Shown here in pieces: positions 46,101 to 54,050 of a stretch of DNA of 64,000 nt (position 1 is its first letter; the number at the start of each line of letters is the position of its first letter). A program made the position numbers and the translations under genes. Origin of the DNA: Malachius bipustulatus (Eukaryota > Arthropoda > Insecta > Coleoptera > Melyridae); the NCBI GenBank assembly GCA_910589415.1, contig OU342635.1, positions 7,502,001 to 7,566,000 of the forward strand, written 5' to 3'. The notes under the pieces are model-generated. The model had not been told where the DNA came from and made no database searches. It was given only the letters and a program-made list of their open reading frames with translations.

Positions 46101-46852
46101 TATGCAAGCATTTCTGTTGTTTTGAGGCTGATGTTTTTGTATTGTTGTAATGTTAAGTTGTGTCATCCTATATTGGGTCATTATTGTGATCTGTTGGATG
46201 ACCTTACTCTATAAATAAATAAAATAAAATAAATAAAATAAACGCTATTAATCCTAATCCTAAATCTCTTAGATTAATCCTATATTCCTTGAGAGTCCAA
46301 GCCTCAATAAACATAAATCTGCTAGTTTCAAACTCTTTAATCCTATATCCTTGTTATTAAATCCTACTTGGGGTGGTCTATAGGTTAGTAGAGTCAGACA
46401 TGAAACCAAACTACTAGTCGGTTAAAAAAGCGTGAATATAATAAGGGAGAGTCCAAACACCCTATAATCCTAAATTCTTTTAAAGTATTACATAATCTCA
46501 AATGCTTTTGATTCGTGCATGATCTTGATAGATGAAGGGGTTGAGTTTGTGTGGCAGCAAAACGTTAATTTTTTGTGTTTTTGTTAATTAACGAATTTCT
46601 ATGTTTAAAGATCGTTTGAGCGCGGAAGTGAAGCGTGCCACGATTGTGGGAAACCCAATGTTCAGCGCCGACGATAACCAGACAGATTCGGTACCTCCAA
46701 GCGACGCGCAGAACTTGGAAGACCTCCAATTAGACATGGATTATGATCAGATAATGCATTACTTTGAAAACCTCAAGGTGGGTGCAGTCTCTGACAGTTA
46801 ACGGTCGTCTTATTAATCTGAGAAACCTCATTTTCAGGAATCCAATGCATGA
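12920..46852 (+). CDS. Tmem132: TMEM132-family single-pass membrane protein (14 exons, N-terminus missing)
   Basis: Exons: 12920-13177, 13444-13778, 13842-14089, 16194-16352, 19577-19784, 38825-38968, 40457-40659, 41103-41391, 41452-42055, 42213-42370, 42430-42980, 43040-43626, 46611-46777, 46838-46852. All joins keep frame and use GT-AG sites, giving about 1,308 residues. Family hallmarks in order are VHFEHKDGGFF and SYGPFSTKQTVP at the N-side, LFSWLLEV, the DDIQAVVPISK / NTAVLTGRQVS block, FTVWMPEFPL, LRVTDLVLPL, VLSPITG, one transmembrane helix (MYVLLAAFCCAIVVFVVSCV), a cytoplasmic HDWVWLG motif, and the terminal YFENLKESNA. The tail also has an eight-Asp run and a proline-rich segment (PTPPPPLPPHAAPLSPP). 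Family members are neural adhesion-like receptors linked to the actin/WAVE machinery. The signal peptide exon lies upstream, unidentified. One 19-kb intron hosts two other genes. Confidence 0.93.
13255..13294. repeat. 20-bp tandem duplication in intron
   Basis: ACCTGTCAAGTCTTGATCTC occurs twice in tandem inside the 13178-13443 intron. Confidence 0.9.
13444..13778 (+). CDS. Tmem132: TMEM132 exon B
   Basis: Enters in phase 1 (GGT glycine split across the intron) and leaves in phase 0 before GTAAGA. It encodes HLVRPEVPRDSPTLRVLFHT and the Cys-containing block ending PRVVQ. GC-rich third positions contrast with the flanking introns. Confidence 0.9.
13842..14089 (+). CDS. Tmem132: TMEM132 exon C
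   Basis: Follows a 63-bp intron. It begins VAYGVLEADAVNGCKARAQV and ends in phase 2 (AG|GTTAGT). It contains the VMLVPHPPLFPLSRMHVPVF segment typical of the family. Confidence 0.9.
14090..16193. other. TMEM132 intron without other features
   Basis: I see no exon or element in it. Short open frames at 14206-15113 lack family resemblance and splice logic. Confidence 0.5.
16194..16352 (+). CDS. Tmem132: TMEM132 exon D
   Basis: The acceptor CTTGTTTTCAG completes the split AGG codon. It encodes RSRVKSGIRILDATSSGAGA and a threonine-rich beta-strand-like segment, ending phase 2 at GA|GTGAGT. Confidence 0.88.
16353..19576. other. TMEM132 intron
   Basis: No gene seen. The only structure is a 58-bp tandem duplication at 18953-19068. 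Confidence 0.5.
18953..19068. repeat. Two tandem copies of a 58-bp unit
   Basis: CCTTCGAG begins copies at 18953 and 19011. The shared block CTGCGAGCTTGAAC follows in each, with a few substitutions. Confidence 0.9.
19577..19784 (+). CDS. Tmem132: TMEM132 exon E
   Basis: Encodes DVLELFSWLLEV and, at the end, DIQKDDIQAVVPISK, both strong family signatures. It ends in phase 0 at AAG|GTAAGT and is followed by a 19-kb intron. Confidence 0.93.
19785..22590. other. Start of the 19-kb TMEM132 intron
   Basis: Nothing coding is visible. An ACACTA/ACACCA run lies at about 20960-20996. Confidence 0.5.
20960..20996. repeat. ACACTA/ACACCA hexamer run
   Basis: Imperfect hexamer run closing with ACCAACACTGA, as the similar run near 2000-2030 also does. 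Confidence 0.8.
22600..23000 (-). pseudogene. Relic of non-LTR retrotransposon C-terminal region
   Basis: On the - strand, about 22860-22730 gives LAQAMTGHGVLNKY, then KKANHDLCWYCE and HTIFQCTHQW. This is the 'LTGHG...C..C...EHTxFxCxxW' zinc-finger tail typical of R1-like insect retrotransposons. Stops and shifts interrupt it. It lies tail-to-head against another, different retrotransposon fragment on the + strand. Confidence 0.7.
23000..23420 (+). pseudogene. 3' end of a non-LTR reverse-transcriptase ORF, frameshifted
   Basis: The + frame reads MTIYTTIVEPILNYGYECWQ, FLRRSCNISRMQHIRNEDIR and LIWYGHVMRMDETRLPKRAP. After about 23280 it shifts to the next frame, RRRGRPTTQWREGVEKC ... DDDWKDRDKWRSKCGMR, stopping at 23420. 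This is the 'W.GH..RM...RLPK ... GRP...W...V' tail common in RTE/other insect non-LTR elements. The reverse-transcriptase core is missing (5' truncation). Confidence 0.8.
24000..26160. repeat. Degenerate tandem array, unit ~260-305 bp
   Basis: The block TTTTAGGCTACGTTC recurs near 24991, 25251, 25517, 25821 and 26126. GCAAAATTTTCGGCATT and CGCACATGCTGG also recur in each unit. More diverged copies extend left to about 24000. Spacing is 260, 266, 304 and 305 bp. No coding signal; units are about 70-90% alike by eye. Confidence 0.8.
26764..27334 (-). CDS. LRR gene exon 3
   Basis: Begins RVIEKNAFDNMIYLQKVYLD and runs through the remaining LRRs and the Cys cap to the stop ending at 26764. Confidence 0.92.
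26764..27934 (-). CDS. Secreted leucine-rich-repeat protein, 3 exons (nested gene)
   Basis: Exons in transcript order are 27934-27756, 27635-27393 and 27334-26764, joined at two phase-2 introns with GTGAGT donors, giving 330 residues. The start Met opens a clear signal peptide (VWKRSALLILLLVVSSVSS). About eight LRRs follow (for example LRHLSLAVNRLTEV, LESLYLSNNTIRVIEKNAF, LQKVYLDRNQITELNGDWF). A C-terminal cap has DNPLTCNCIV. There is no transmembrane segment or anchor, so it is probably extracellular. I do not recognise a named orthologue. It lies inside a TMEM132 intron on the opposite strand and is a paralogue of the intronless gene at 30973-31872. Confidence 0.9.
27393..27635 (-). CDS. 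LRR gene exon 2
   Basis: Starts with the base completing AG|G (Arg), then LDVIHAHVTRLCSELLD, and ends SLYLSNNTI plus AG before GTGAGT. It carries the first LRRs. Confidence 0.9.
27756..27934 (-). CDS. LRR gene exon 1 (signal peptide)
   Basis: The ATG is at 27934 on the - strand. It encodes the hydrophobic leader and FSNVTVTAYYNRTARAH, ending ...SHY plus AG before GTGAGT. Confidence 0.9.
28549..30054. mobile_element. Non-autonomous hAT-like element packed with a minisatellite
   Basis: The left end ...CAAGTCAAGTTAGCC (from about 28552) and the right end GGCTAACTTGACTTG (to about 30050) are inverted copies. AGGTTATA flanks both sides (28541-28548, 30055-30062), an 8-bp target duplication as made by hAT-type transposases. 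The interior has no transposase. It is mostly about 13 repeats of a 50-100 bp unit containing GGCCAGCCACGCTTTCGGCC-like blocks, with inverted short copies at the right end. Confidence 0.75.
28743..29815. repeat. Minisatellite inside the hAT-like element
   Basis: GCCACGCTTTCGG-type blocks occur near 28743, 28833, 28923, 29011, 29102, 29202, 29302, 29384, 29482, 29585, 29635, 29708 and 29798, mostly 80-100 bp apart. AAAAAAGTCCGAAATTTCAT and AAACTGAA blocks sit between them. Confidence 0.88.
30063..30604. mobile_element. Degenerate foldback MITE
   Basis: The left end CAGGATGCTCATTTCATTTG and the inverted right end TAGGGTGATTCAGTTTCAATG match imperfectly. TA flanks each side (30061-30062, 30605-30606). 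Internal arms pair weakly. The left TA is also the end of the AGGTTATA duplication of the neighbouring element. Confidence 0.5.
30973..31872 (+). CDS. Intronless secreted LRR protein (nested gene, paralogue)
   Basis: A single exon of 299 residues. The Met at 30973 precedes a signal peptide (YLLPQLLLLSSFSFCGVWC). An in-frame extension upstream to 30691 lacks secretory character, so this start is preferred. LRRs include LVHLSLINLNITEV, LEELSLSLNKLKVV, LKKLYLSANQIDYIEDNAF and LEKVYLDRNNIFEINGNWF, with a Cys cap DNPLSCDAVV. It aligns end to end with the three-exon - strand gene 3 kb away, including across both intron positions (YRLDV; DYIEDNAF versus RVIEKNAF). It is therefore a retrocopy or an intron-loss copy. 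An AATAAA lies at about 31947. Confidence 0.9.
   Translation: MYLLPQLLLLSSFSFCGVWCICSNLPLTKVTIKAYFRANSTGRILGNYNIQNLPQYYRLDVLEASVPVLCTRIIYNFPYLVHLSLINLNITEVQDDPIQEVPRLEELSLSLNKLKVVRRGQYSNILSLKKLYLSANQIDYIEDNAFHEMPFLEKVYLDRNNIFEINGNWFLNCPHIRKVDLSFNEISYVPLEAVEMLRTPFRTVWDYNLGKNRIEYLHSVGHFNNDNMAIMLNLEKNNISDISDRVLDHFKYMKRVDLTDNPLSCDAVVKLDDAVVQEEFKNVEIVYSNETCRKYILGF
32800..33506. repeat. Degenerate pyrimidine-rich GATTTTCC-type repeat
   Basis: Loose 10-13 bp variations on GATTTTCTCC / AATTTCC fill this stretch and resume at 35042-35560 and about 36540-36790. The interruptions are a transposon-like element and an ACGTC-rich block. Confidence 0.6.
33507..35041. mobile_element. Candidate DNA element with CACTGAGA ends
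   Basis: The left end is CACTGAGAGAAAT and the right end is the inverted CACTGAGAAAAAT. It interrupts the GATTTTCC-rich repeat, which continues on both sides. Inside, CAACTAAATAATTTAGTTG-type palindromes cluster near 34940-35000 and ACTAAA/TTTAGT blocks recur. No transposase is seen. The target duplication is unclear (CA at most). Confidence 0.6.
35600..36530. other. ACGTC-rich block, probable further insertion
   Basis: ACGTCA/TGACGT motifs occur about ten times, especially near both ends (AATAACGTCATATTC; AATGACGTCACAATGACGTC). It is embedded in the GATTTTCC-type repeat. A more GC-rich core at about 35930-36170 holds a TAGCTCAATGG box resembling a tRNA A box, but no matching B box. Confidence 0.4.
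37689..38424. repeat. Tandem duplication, period 335 bp
   Basis: CCCGTCTAACATCTTTATGG starts copies at 37689 and 38024. Similarity continues through AATCCTAATAACATAAA, CAGGCGCGGTG and a shared 3' block near 37970 and 38390. The second copy has an insertion of about 90 bp. Confidence 0.9.
38825..38968 (+). CDS. Tmem132: TMEM132 exon F
   Basis: Exactly 48 codons, phase 0 on both sides. It begins NWEVLNTAVLTGRQVSQAMK and ends HSEDDSVLK, directly continuing the preceding VVPISK block. This confirms that the two genes in the intervening intron are separate. Confidence 0.93.
39540..40060. repeat. AATCCTAA-rich intron repeat
   Basis: AATCCTAA and near variants recur about fifteen times. The same motif pervades the introns at 40680-41090, 43800-43990 and 46240-46500. 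Confidence 0.75.
40457..40659 (+). CDS. Tmem132: TMEM132 exon G
   Basis: Starts VSSSCSSVYVDGSEARGS and includes LARFTVWMPEFPLDLQVPD and LSQLKSWKVPDYLP. It ends phase 2 at AG|GTACCT. Confidence 0.92.
41103..41391 (+). CDS. Tmem132: TMEM132 exon H
   Basis: Completes a split serine codon and encodes VDVYAHFLASDHESGRISYL, TWLRVTDLVLPLLRVSDPRI and the GRTEVQ end. Phase 0 at CAG|GTACGA. Confidence 0.92.
41452..42055 (+). CDS. Tmem132: TMEM132 exon I (membrane-proximal ectodomain)
   Basis: The largest exon. It begins VLSPITGRVIGAKEIRVTND with ISRLQVQVVSGLQLNI, then a low-complexity alanine/glycine-rich stretch. It ends phase 1 after DLRDIIK. A 60-bp intron precedes it. Confidence 0.92.
42213..42370 (+). 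CDS. Tmem132: TMEM132 exon J (first half of transmembrane helix)
   Basis: Encodes GNPLFKEDKSQEPNVQ, then TPLEISMYVLLAAFCCAIV. The helix is split by a 59-bp phase-0 intron. Confidence 0.92.
42430..42980 (+). CDS. Tmem132: TMEM132 exon K (end of helix, cytoplasmic tail)
   Basis: Begins VFVVSCVVYASKFKP, completing the helix and its basic stop-transfer residues. It contains NAHDWVWLGRATVD, a family motif. It ends with an eight-Asp run made of GAY repeats and a split Trp codon (TG|GTTAGT). Confidence 0.92.
43040..43626 (+). CDS. Tmem132: TMEM132 exon L (proline-rich/acidic tail)
   Basis: Starts NRPTPPPPLPPHAAPLSPP, a possible SH3/EVH1 ligand, then His-rich and Glu/Asp-rich segments with two 'SxPLL' repeats. 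It ends phase 1 at A|GTAAGT. The following intron contains a reverse-transcriptase insertion. Confidence 0.9.
44099..46243 (+). mobile_element. 5'-truncated Jockey/CR1-like non-LTR retrotransposon with open RT frame
   Basis: The frame is open from about 44099 to the stop at 45994 (617 codons from the Met at 44141). Reverse-transcriptase motifs in order are KGPGPDGIPAFF, WKIAQVVPVFKSGDKSDVQN, NYRPISLLS, YTDFSKAFDRV, SGVPQGSHLGPLLFSLYIND and the catalytic LYADDMKIY. The thumb/C-terminal region runs through to FLRLCT. The endonuclease and ORF1 are missing. The element ends in an AAATA-type tail at about 46212-46243. Its intact frame implies a recent insertion into the TMEM132 intron, in sense orientation. 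Confidence 0.92.
46611..46777 (+). CDS. Tmem132: TMEM132 exon M
   Basis: Joins in phase to exon L across a 3-kb intron. It encodes ATIVGNPMFS and ends LDMDYDQIMHYFENLK, the conserved C-terminal motif of the family. Confidence 0.93.
46838..46852 (+). CDS. Tmem132: TMEM132 terminal exon to the annotated stop
   Basis: Acceptor CATTTTCAG, then codons for ESNA and a TGA stop at 46850-46852, giving the family-typical end NLKESNA. The frame does not close after this stop (see 46853-47023). Confidence 0.9.
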   Translation, partial: ESNA

Positions 46853-47023
46853 GTAGAAGAGATCATTGCAAAGATCCGGTCCATCTTATTGTCGTTCAGC
46901 GAGCAGTACCGCACTTCGGCTCTGAACGGGAACGTGGGCATGCCTGTCGACTCGACGACCGGCTGGAATGTCAACAACAACCTCGATTACGTCTTCGACT
47001 ACCTCAGCGAGTCTTACGCTTAG
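46853..47023 (+). CDS. Tmem132: Putative readthrough extension of TMEM132 (56 codons)
   Basis: The frame entering the TGA continues with 56 sense codons to TAG at 47021-47023. The sequence begins VEEIIAKIRSILLSFSEQYR and ends NNNLDYVFDYLSESYA. Codon use (GTC, GAC, TTC, CTC, CGG) matches the gene's GC-rich third positions and not the AT-rich 3' DNA that follows. Stop-codon readthrough is common in insect neural genes. An alternative acceptor at ...GAAGAG|ATC (exon from 46862) would also stay in frame and skip the TGA, so splicing is a competing explanation. The base after TGA is G, not the leakiest C. Confidence 0.65.
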   Translation, partial: VEEIIAKIRSILLSFSEQYRTSALNGNVGMPVDSTTGWNVNNNLDYVFDYLSESYA

Positions 47024-50000
47024 GTGGAAAGTGGATGCCGATGCCTTTAACATTGTATACAGGCCCGTATTATAAGGTCATAATCTCTCAGCGTTTCTAC
47101 ATATTATTATTATTAAGACTGAGTCGGTGTTTCATTACTCCTCAGAGTGTCATTATTTATTGTGTGTAACGTCATCATCGAATGACGTCTCTGACATAAG
47201 TCAAGCTAAAATGTCAATAGAATAGATAGAAGTTGCTGTTATTTATTATCGTATAATTTGGGGTTGTTCTTGTTGTTATTGTATTGTAAATCTCGCTGAG
47301 ATATTAATTGAGGTGGTGATTGATTTTTTTTTATTTAGAAATGTCTGAATGCTTTTACTTGCTGTCGGTTCAATTTTATTTTAATTTCGTCTCTCTATTA
47401 ATAGTATTATAAAAAATAACATTTTCACCCTGAGAAATTTGAAAAATTAGTTTGTTCTTTAATTTTTGGTTAAAGTTACTTAGGTACTTACCTAACTGAA
47501 GGATGATATAATCAGGGTGGAGATTTTAGTGATCTAATCAAAAAATTTTAAACGCGGCAGGTAAGAGTTGTTTTACTATAACTAAGTCAATGTAAAATAG
47601 GAAGAGTAACGACAAGCAATGAAACAATGGATATTTGCAGTGATCTAAGAAAAAATAAGAATCACATATTATAAATCTAGTCAAGTTTAATTTGAAAATT
47701 TATTATAAATAAATAAATAATAAGATAAGAAAAATGTTGCCATATTGCAATACACGATAAATGCACAATAACGTTCCTCCTCGATAATGCTTTGTGCTTA
47801 TGCGTGTATAATTTTATTAGGCCTGCTTTGAAATTGAAATACCTACTAAGGGTTCTATTTTATTTGATTTTATATTTTTATTGTTTGTTTTCTTCTTTAT
47901 ATTATTATTATTATTATTACCTACCTATAAATGTATTATTATTATTATTAAAGAGAGGAATATATGCACTGAATCTTTTAAAAAATATCTTTAATCTTAA
48001 ATCGTGCTAAGTATAATAAAAGAATCAAGAAAGAAAAAATGCAATAGTTTAGGGTAGTTTAATAATTATTTAATTTTTTCTATAAATATAAGCCGTCCTA
48101 ATTGAAAACGTACATCAAAACAGATAATCTATCAAGTGTTGTAATTTTTTTGAGGGAACTTTTTGTACTAGAAGAATAGTACCTACTTATATTAGAAGAA
48201 TCAAACTAATAATCCTATTACCTACCTACTATAATAAATGTCTAATTATAAAAATATTTTCAAGCTTAGTACGCTTAAAAATCTCAATTTTCTAGTTGTT
48301 TGATATATTTATACAGCGATCTCTTCTTGATCTCTGCTTGTAAAAAATATGTAACATTTATACAGATCGGTTACGAAATTAGTTTAAATACATCAAAACT
48401 TGCCTATATTCCTCTCGTTAATTTTCATCATTGATTACTGTTTTTGTACATTTTTGTATAATTGTGTAAATAGTACCTACCTAGATATTGTATATTTCCT
48501 GACTGATATGAATAATTTTGCGTTACAATTATCAAATATATATCACATAATACCTATACTAGAAGTTAATGTTATCGAGTATTAAAAATTCAATTATAAA
48601 CGATTCACTTTGGCTTTGTTCTCTGTGCATAGACTTGTTTAATATCGTGACATCTTCACTGACATCAATATAGACTGCTTATGAAGCTTTACGATTTCTA
48701 GAGTATATTATATCATATAAATATAAATCGACTGGTTACTTCTGTACGTTACGTACGTGTATTGGAGAATCTCTTTTATCATTCAATCTTCTCTGCTGAT
48801 GTTCTAGATTTAGTTAATTTACCAGATCTCTTTCATAATATGTTCCATTAAAATTTATTCCTCGTACTGTAAAAGACCTCATCGTCAACAGAGACTTTTA
48901 TAAGTAAAGGGGCCTCTTGTATTACTATTTTCACTAGTTATCCTTTTTAGCTCATAAATCGAGTTAAGTGTCCTGAATTTTGATCTGTTTTATAAGAAAA
49001 CTTTTTGGAATGAACCAGTTAGATCAGTAATTGGCTCATACTTCTTAACAGAAATAGAAATACCAATAAGTAAGGTAGTAGTTGTTAAATTTGATGGTTT
49101 ATTTAATTTATTATCTCTTTCTATGTTTTTTTTTTCTTATAGTGATCGGCTTTTCATACCAGGTATTTTCTAATGCGATACTAACTACATTTCTCTGGGC
49201 TTTTTTTGATTTACCATCAACTTCATTAAATCTCGAACTTTGAAAACTTACTTTTTCACGTGACAATCCCTCTTCTGATATTAACTACATATATATAATC
49301 TTGTTCAGTTTTATTAAATTGAACTTGAGTTAGAACATTTTTTCATTGATCTAAAGTAACTCCCTAATTGATATGGTATCGAATTAAATTAGCAATAAAG
49401 CATTGGAGCAAATGTATAAAAACTCACAATTTACTTCTCTCAGCTTGATTTTTTAATATATTTTTGACGCTCATCCAGTTTTGTACCAAACTTTATTGCA
49501 CCACAGCTAATTTACCAGGATTCAAGAAAATTAATCCTAACAAAGAGGCCCCTTACAATTCATTAATCCCATAATAAACGGTTATCTTCTACCTTCAATT
49601 AAAGCCGTTTCTTCCTTTTGTGGCCTCAAGGTTTATTCCTATCATTTCTCAATCAATACGGGTATTTCAATGGTCTCAGAAAGGCGAGGTCACAAAATTA
49701 ACAATTAATTCAAGTCTTCCTGGTTGTCTGACTCCTTGCAGTCATTTATATCCAACTTCCCTTTCGTTTGTCTTGTTTTTCTAGAAATTTTGTTACCAAT
49801 AAAATTCATGGGAATTTGGGGAAGCTGCTATTAATTTCATTCTAGTTAAAGCAATTGCGAGAAAAAAACACAGCTTTGAGCTACTATTGCTGCCTGGAAG
49901 TTAAATTTTACCTCTTCCCTATTATGTTGATGCTGATGATGATGAGATGATAATTATGAAAGAGTTTTCTCTAAGCCACATTAAAGGTCTCATCAAGATG

Positions 50001-51689
50001 ACCTTACTTAGGATAAATGAATGGGAAGTCAATGTTACAACGCTTTAAACAGCTAATTTATAATAATTATACGAACTACTATTATAGCACTAGCACTAGC
50101 ACTAGCCCCAGTACCAGTATTAGTATAACGGTTTAAAGCCTTTTGGGGTAACTATAACAAACTGTCTATTAGGTGAAAGTAGAGCTCTTTATATATTTAA
50201 AGATTTAAAAATGTGAAGATTTATAGCGACTTAGCTTGGTTGAAGTTTCCCTAATTACAATTATTAGTACTGGAACTAGGACTAGGGGATTAGTACTAAA
50301 ATGTTACATATTGGTACAAGCTGATAAACTGATGTAATTTCGAGTCGTTTTAATCGTTGTATTTATTTTTTATATTATTTATTTTATACATTATTACATT
50401 ATTTATTTAAATTTATCATTGTTACTTAATTTTTTGTTAATATAATGCAATCGAAAGTGGTCAAGTTCAATGATACTCTCACCACTTTCTGATTACCCAA
50501 GTATTAATCTGAAAAAATTATTTAAATTACAAAGCAGCTGTAAATACTCGTTCGTTCCTTAATTCGTTCGTATATGCACTTACTTTTAAAAAAACAGACC
50601 TCTTCAAGCCTTCAATGTATATACATAAAAATTCAGTCATTAAGTGTATTTCAATATTAATTAGAATCCACCTAATAATAGTAAATCGATATTGTGCTTG
50701 GCAAGTAACTAGTGATTGTATTAAGTAAAACTTTAGTGCATTTTATACACAACATTCCCTCCTAAAACACCCCAACCAATTAGAGGCTTCTCGTTCGTAC
50801 CTACGTTAGAATCAACCATCTAATCACTTACATCGAGTCGACCCAGCCTCGCTGCCGTATCTCTCCCTCGAGCTGTTCCAATCCAAGTAATAAAAATAAA
50901 TAACTAGAGTAGAGTACGAAAAATTGTAGGTATGCGTGTGACATATCAAGTCTCGAGCTTGGAATATGACAGACGGGCTGGGTGAGAAGATGTAACTACC
51001 TAGCCTGTAATAATTACATATAATGAACTCAGAGTAGGGAAATTGGTGTGAAGATGTATTTTGTTATTTTGATATGATCAGGTGATAGTGACGGGGATTG
51101 GCGACAGAATTGGGGATCTGTAGTTATTACTTCGCTGTGTTCATTTTTTGATTCTTTCATTGAGGGTTTAATTCATATATCGTGTCATTCTGTATTCAAC
51201 GGTTGATGTTAATAAGCGAGTCGGCTGATCCGTGTACAAGTACAATATTAAGTAAGTTACCATGGAAATCCAGTGAAAATAAAGTATTTGTAACTGTCGT
51301 TGTGTTTCATTTTATTAATGCCTGTTATGATTTCTATTATTATAGAGTGAGGGTGATTATAGCCCACCCCACTTACGTTAGTTTTCAATTTTGACAGACT
51401 GTTTATCAGTGAGAATGTTTATATATATTGTGCGTGTGCCCCTGTCCTTTAGATTCTGAGCCGAAGTGGTACATAAGTTGAATTCAAATATTCTGTTATC
51501 TAATTGGCTAAAAATTCCAACAGGTGGAGCTAAAGTCAAGATATTATCAAAATAACTCGAAAATAAAGTTTAACAAATCAAATAATCAAAATATCGGCAA
51601 GAAGTGATAGAAATAATGATAGGGAGTATTTTACCGCCACTAGCCTAGGAAGACCTACCTAGAAAACCACATAAAAGTGAAACAGCAAT
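47024..51689. other. TMEM132 3' UTR and intergenic DNA
   Basis: Very AT-rich. It has several AATAAA hexamers (first cluster about 47708-47720), a (TTA)n tract at about 47888-47950 and an (AGCACT)n run at about 50088-50106. No coding exon seen. Confidence 0.5.
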
Positions 51690-54050
51690 AATAGTGTCTG
51701 AAAGAGATCAGATTTCAAATAAAACTAGTGACATTCAAGAGAAAGTTAGGGATACAATTAAGCCAGAAGAGCTGAAAATTGGCGTTAATAAAATGAAGGT
51801 AATAGGCAAGGGTGAAGATAAGTTGCGAGAAGAAAAAGGATGTCATAAAATTGAAGAATGAGATAGAAAGTAAACTGGGTAATAGATACGAAATATCTGA
51901 ATTAAAAACTAGAAAGCCAATGATTAAAATTGTTGGAATTGGCGAAGATATCAACAAAGAACTAAAAGGCATGATAATGAAACAGAATGAATTGGAAGAA
52001 ACTAAAGATTGGTTGGAACATAATGTGTGGTCTATCAACATGTTAATATGAGAAGATCTTTTAAATGTAATGGATATAACCATATTTCTGTTCAATGAAG
52101 AAATAGAGAAACGTGTGGTAGATGCAGTAACGAAGGACATAAGACCAAAGTGTAATGTGCTAGAACTAAGGTGTATAAATTGTAAGATAGCAAATGAGAA
52201 GTACAATCTGGGATTTGCAGAAGACCATGTAGCCCATGATGTAAACTGCAGAGTATACTCTAGAAAGGTAGAAGAATACAGAAAGAGAATTGAATATGAC
52301 ATAGAAGAGGAATAGCAATCAATGAAAAGTAGAGAAGAGGTGTATTTGCAGAATTCACAGAGTATCGTGGCTAATTGTGATGAAATTTCTGACTTTGTAG
52401 TGTCAGTACAGCCAGCAGTAATGTGCTTGACGGAGACACATCTTACAGAAGATATTGATAACTATAGTATTGTAAGGGTTGATTCTAATAGCAGGGCAAC
52501 TGGTGGTGTGATGTGTTATATTAGGAAAAATGTACCATATAGGTTGTTGGAGACATTTGCAGTGCAATATAAATATTGGGCACTGGTAGTGGATATCAAA
52601 ATAAAAAATGTATACACTGAGGTAAGTCTTATACCTATATAGATCACCTAGTGGATCTGATAGAGAATTTATGTAATTTTTTGAGACATTCTGTAGTGAT
52701 CGTATGGCAGACAGCAATCATAGTAAATAAATTTTAGGAGACTTCAATACAGATTATAGTAAGGAAGGTACATAGGTATTCCAAAAGACTAAAAAAATGC
52801 TTAAATGACAACAACTTGAAACAGTGCATGATGGACTATACAGAACGAGGTACTGAGGACATTTAGAAGTAAGTTAGAGGATGTAAATGTATTAAAAAGC
52901 AAATTAAGGGAAATTGACTTCAACTTTAGAGAAGTAGATCTGAATGATGTAATGCCAAAGAAAACTAAAAAAATAAGGTATAGGAATAAGAAGTGGATGA
53001 ATGAGGAGGTGATGAGATCTATTATAAATAGGGATGATAAATTTAAGAAGTATAAGTTAACTAGACAACACAGTGACCATGAGGAATACAAAGTACATAG
53101 AAAAAAAAGTAAGTGGGATGATAAAAAGCAGAAACATAATTACTACCAGCATAAGGTAGACTGCAATAGACATGATTCAAAAGGTATGTGGAAAGTGTTA
53201 AAACAAGTCATTACAAAGGGTAGGGATGACGAATATCTAGAGATAAGAGGAGGTAATGAGATTTGGTCAGATAAACAAACAATAGCGAGTAAATTCAATA
53301 GATTTTTTGTTGACAATGTAAAGAACCTAATTGACAGTATTTCTGATGAGGATACAAAGACTATGGTTTTAATATTAATGATCCTGAGGCTACAAGGGAG
53401 AGTTTTCAGCTTGTTACATGTGTGGAAATGACTGGTGTTATTGACTCCTTACCAAATAGAGGAAGTCCAAATGAAATAAAGGCGCAATTTCTGAAACAAA
53501 GCTTAGAAGAGTGGTGAATATTGTCAATGGTCCTTGGAGAAGGGAATAGTGCCTGATATGCTTAAAAAATCGACAATTTATTGTGCCTATAAGGAAAAAA
53601 CCTAACACAGTACAAATAGACCAATTTAGACCAATTAAGTAACACTTTGCCAAGGGAAGCTAAAATACTGGAAAATATTGTCAGTAAGCAGTTGCAAGAT
53701 TATATGACCTGCAATAGGTTGTTGACGGAGCAACAGTCGTCAGCCTTTAGAAAAAAGCATGGATGTGAGAGTGCTTTACAGCATATAGTAGAGGAATGGA
53801 AAGTAAGTAGGTATAGATAAAAATATGTGCACTGCTGTTGTGTTTTTGGACCTGCAGAGAGCATTCGAAACGATATCCAGGAAAAGATTGCTTTTAAAAT
53901 TGCAGAAATATGGTGTTGTGTATGAATGGTTCCAAAACTATGAGCGGGAGAATAAAACAAATTGTGAAGATAGGTGAAGAATATTCTGAGGAAATAGAAG
54001 TGGAGAGTGGAGTTCCTCAGGGCAATGTCTTAGGTCCTTTGGTTTGGCTT
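51690..54050 (+). pseudogene. Decayed non-LTR retrotransposon (ORF1 + ORF2 to mid-RT)
   Basis: ORF1 remnants are IKPEELKIGVNKMKVIGKG, then LKTRKPMIKIVGIGEDI and the zinc-knuckle line RCINCKIANEKY ... AHDVNCRVY. ORF2 follows with endonuclease pieces (PAVMCLTETHLTED, ATGGVMCYIRKNVPYR). RT pieces follow in several frames: FLDLQRAFETISRKRLLLKL, VESGVPQGNVLGPLVW. It stops before the FADD box. Multiple frameshifts and stops make it inactive. This is a different lineage from the element at 44099. Confidence 0.85.

Noticed and set aside
51715..52302. 195-codon - strand frame
   Set aside because: It is antisense to the decayed retrotransposon ORF1 and is low-complexity Ser/Phe/Ile.
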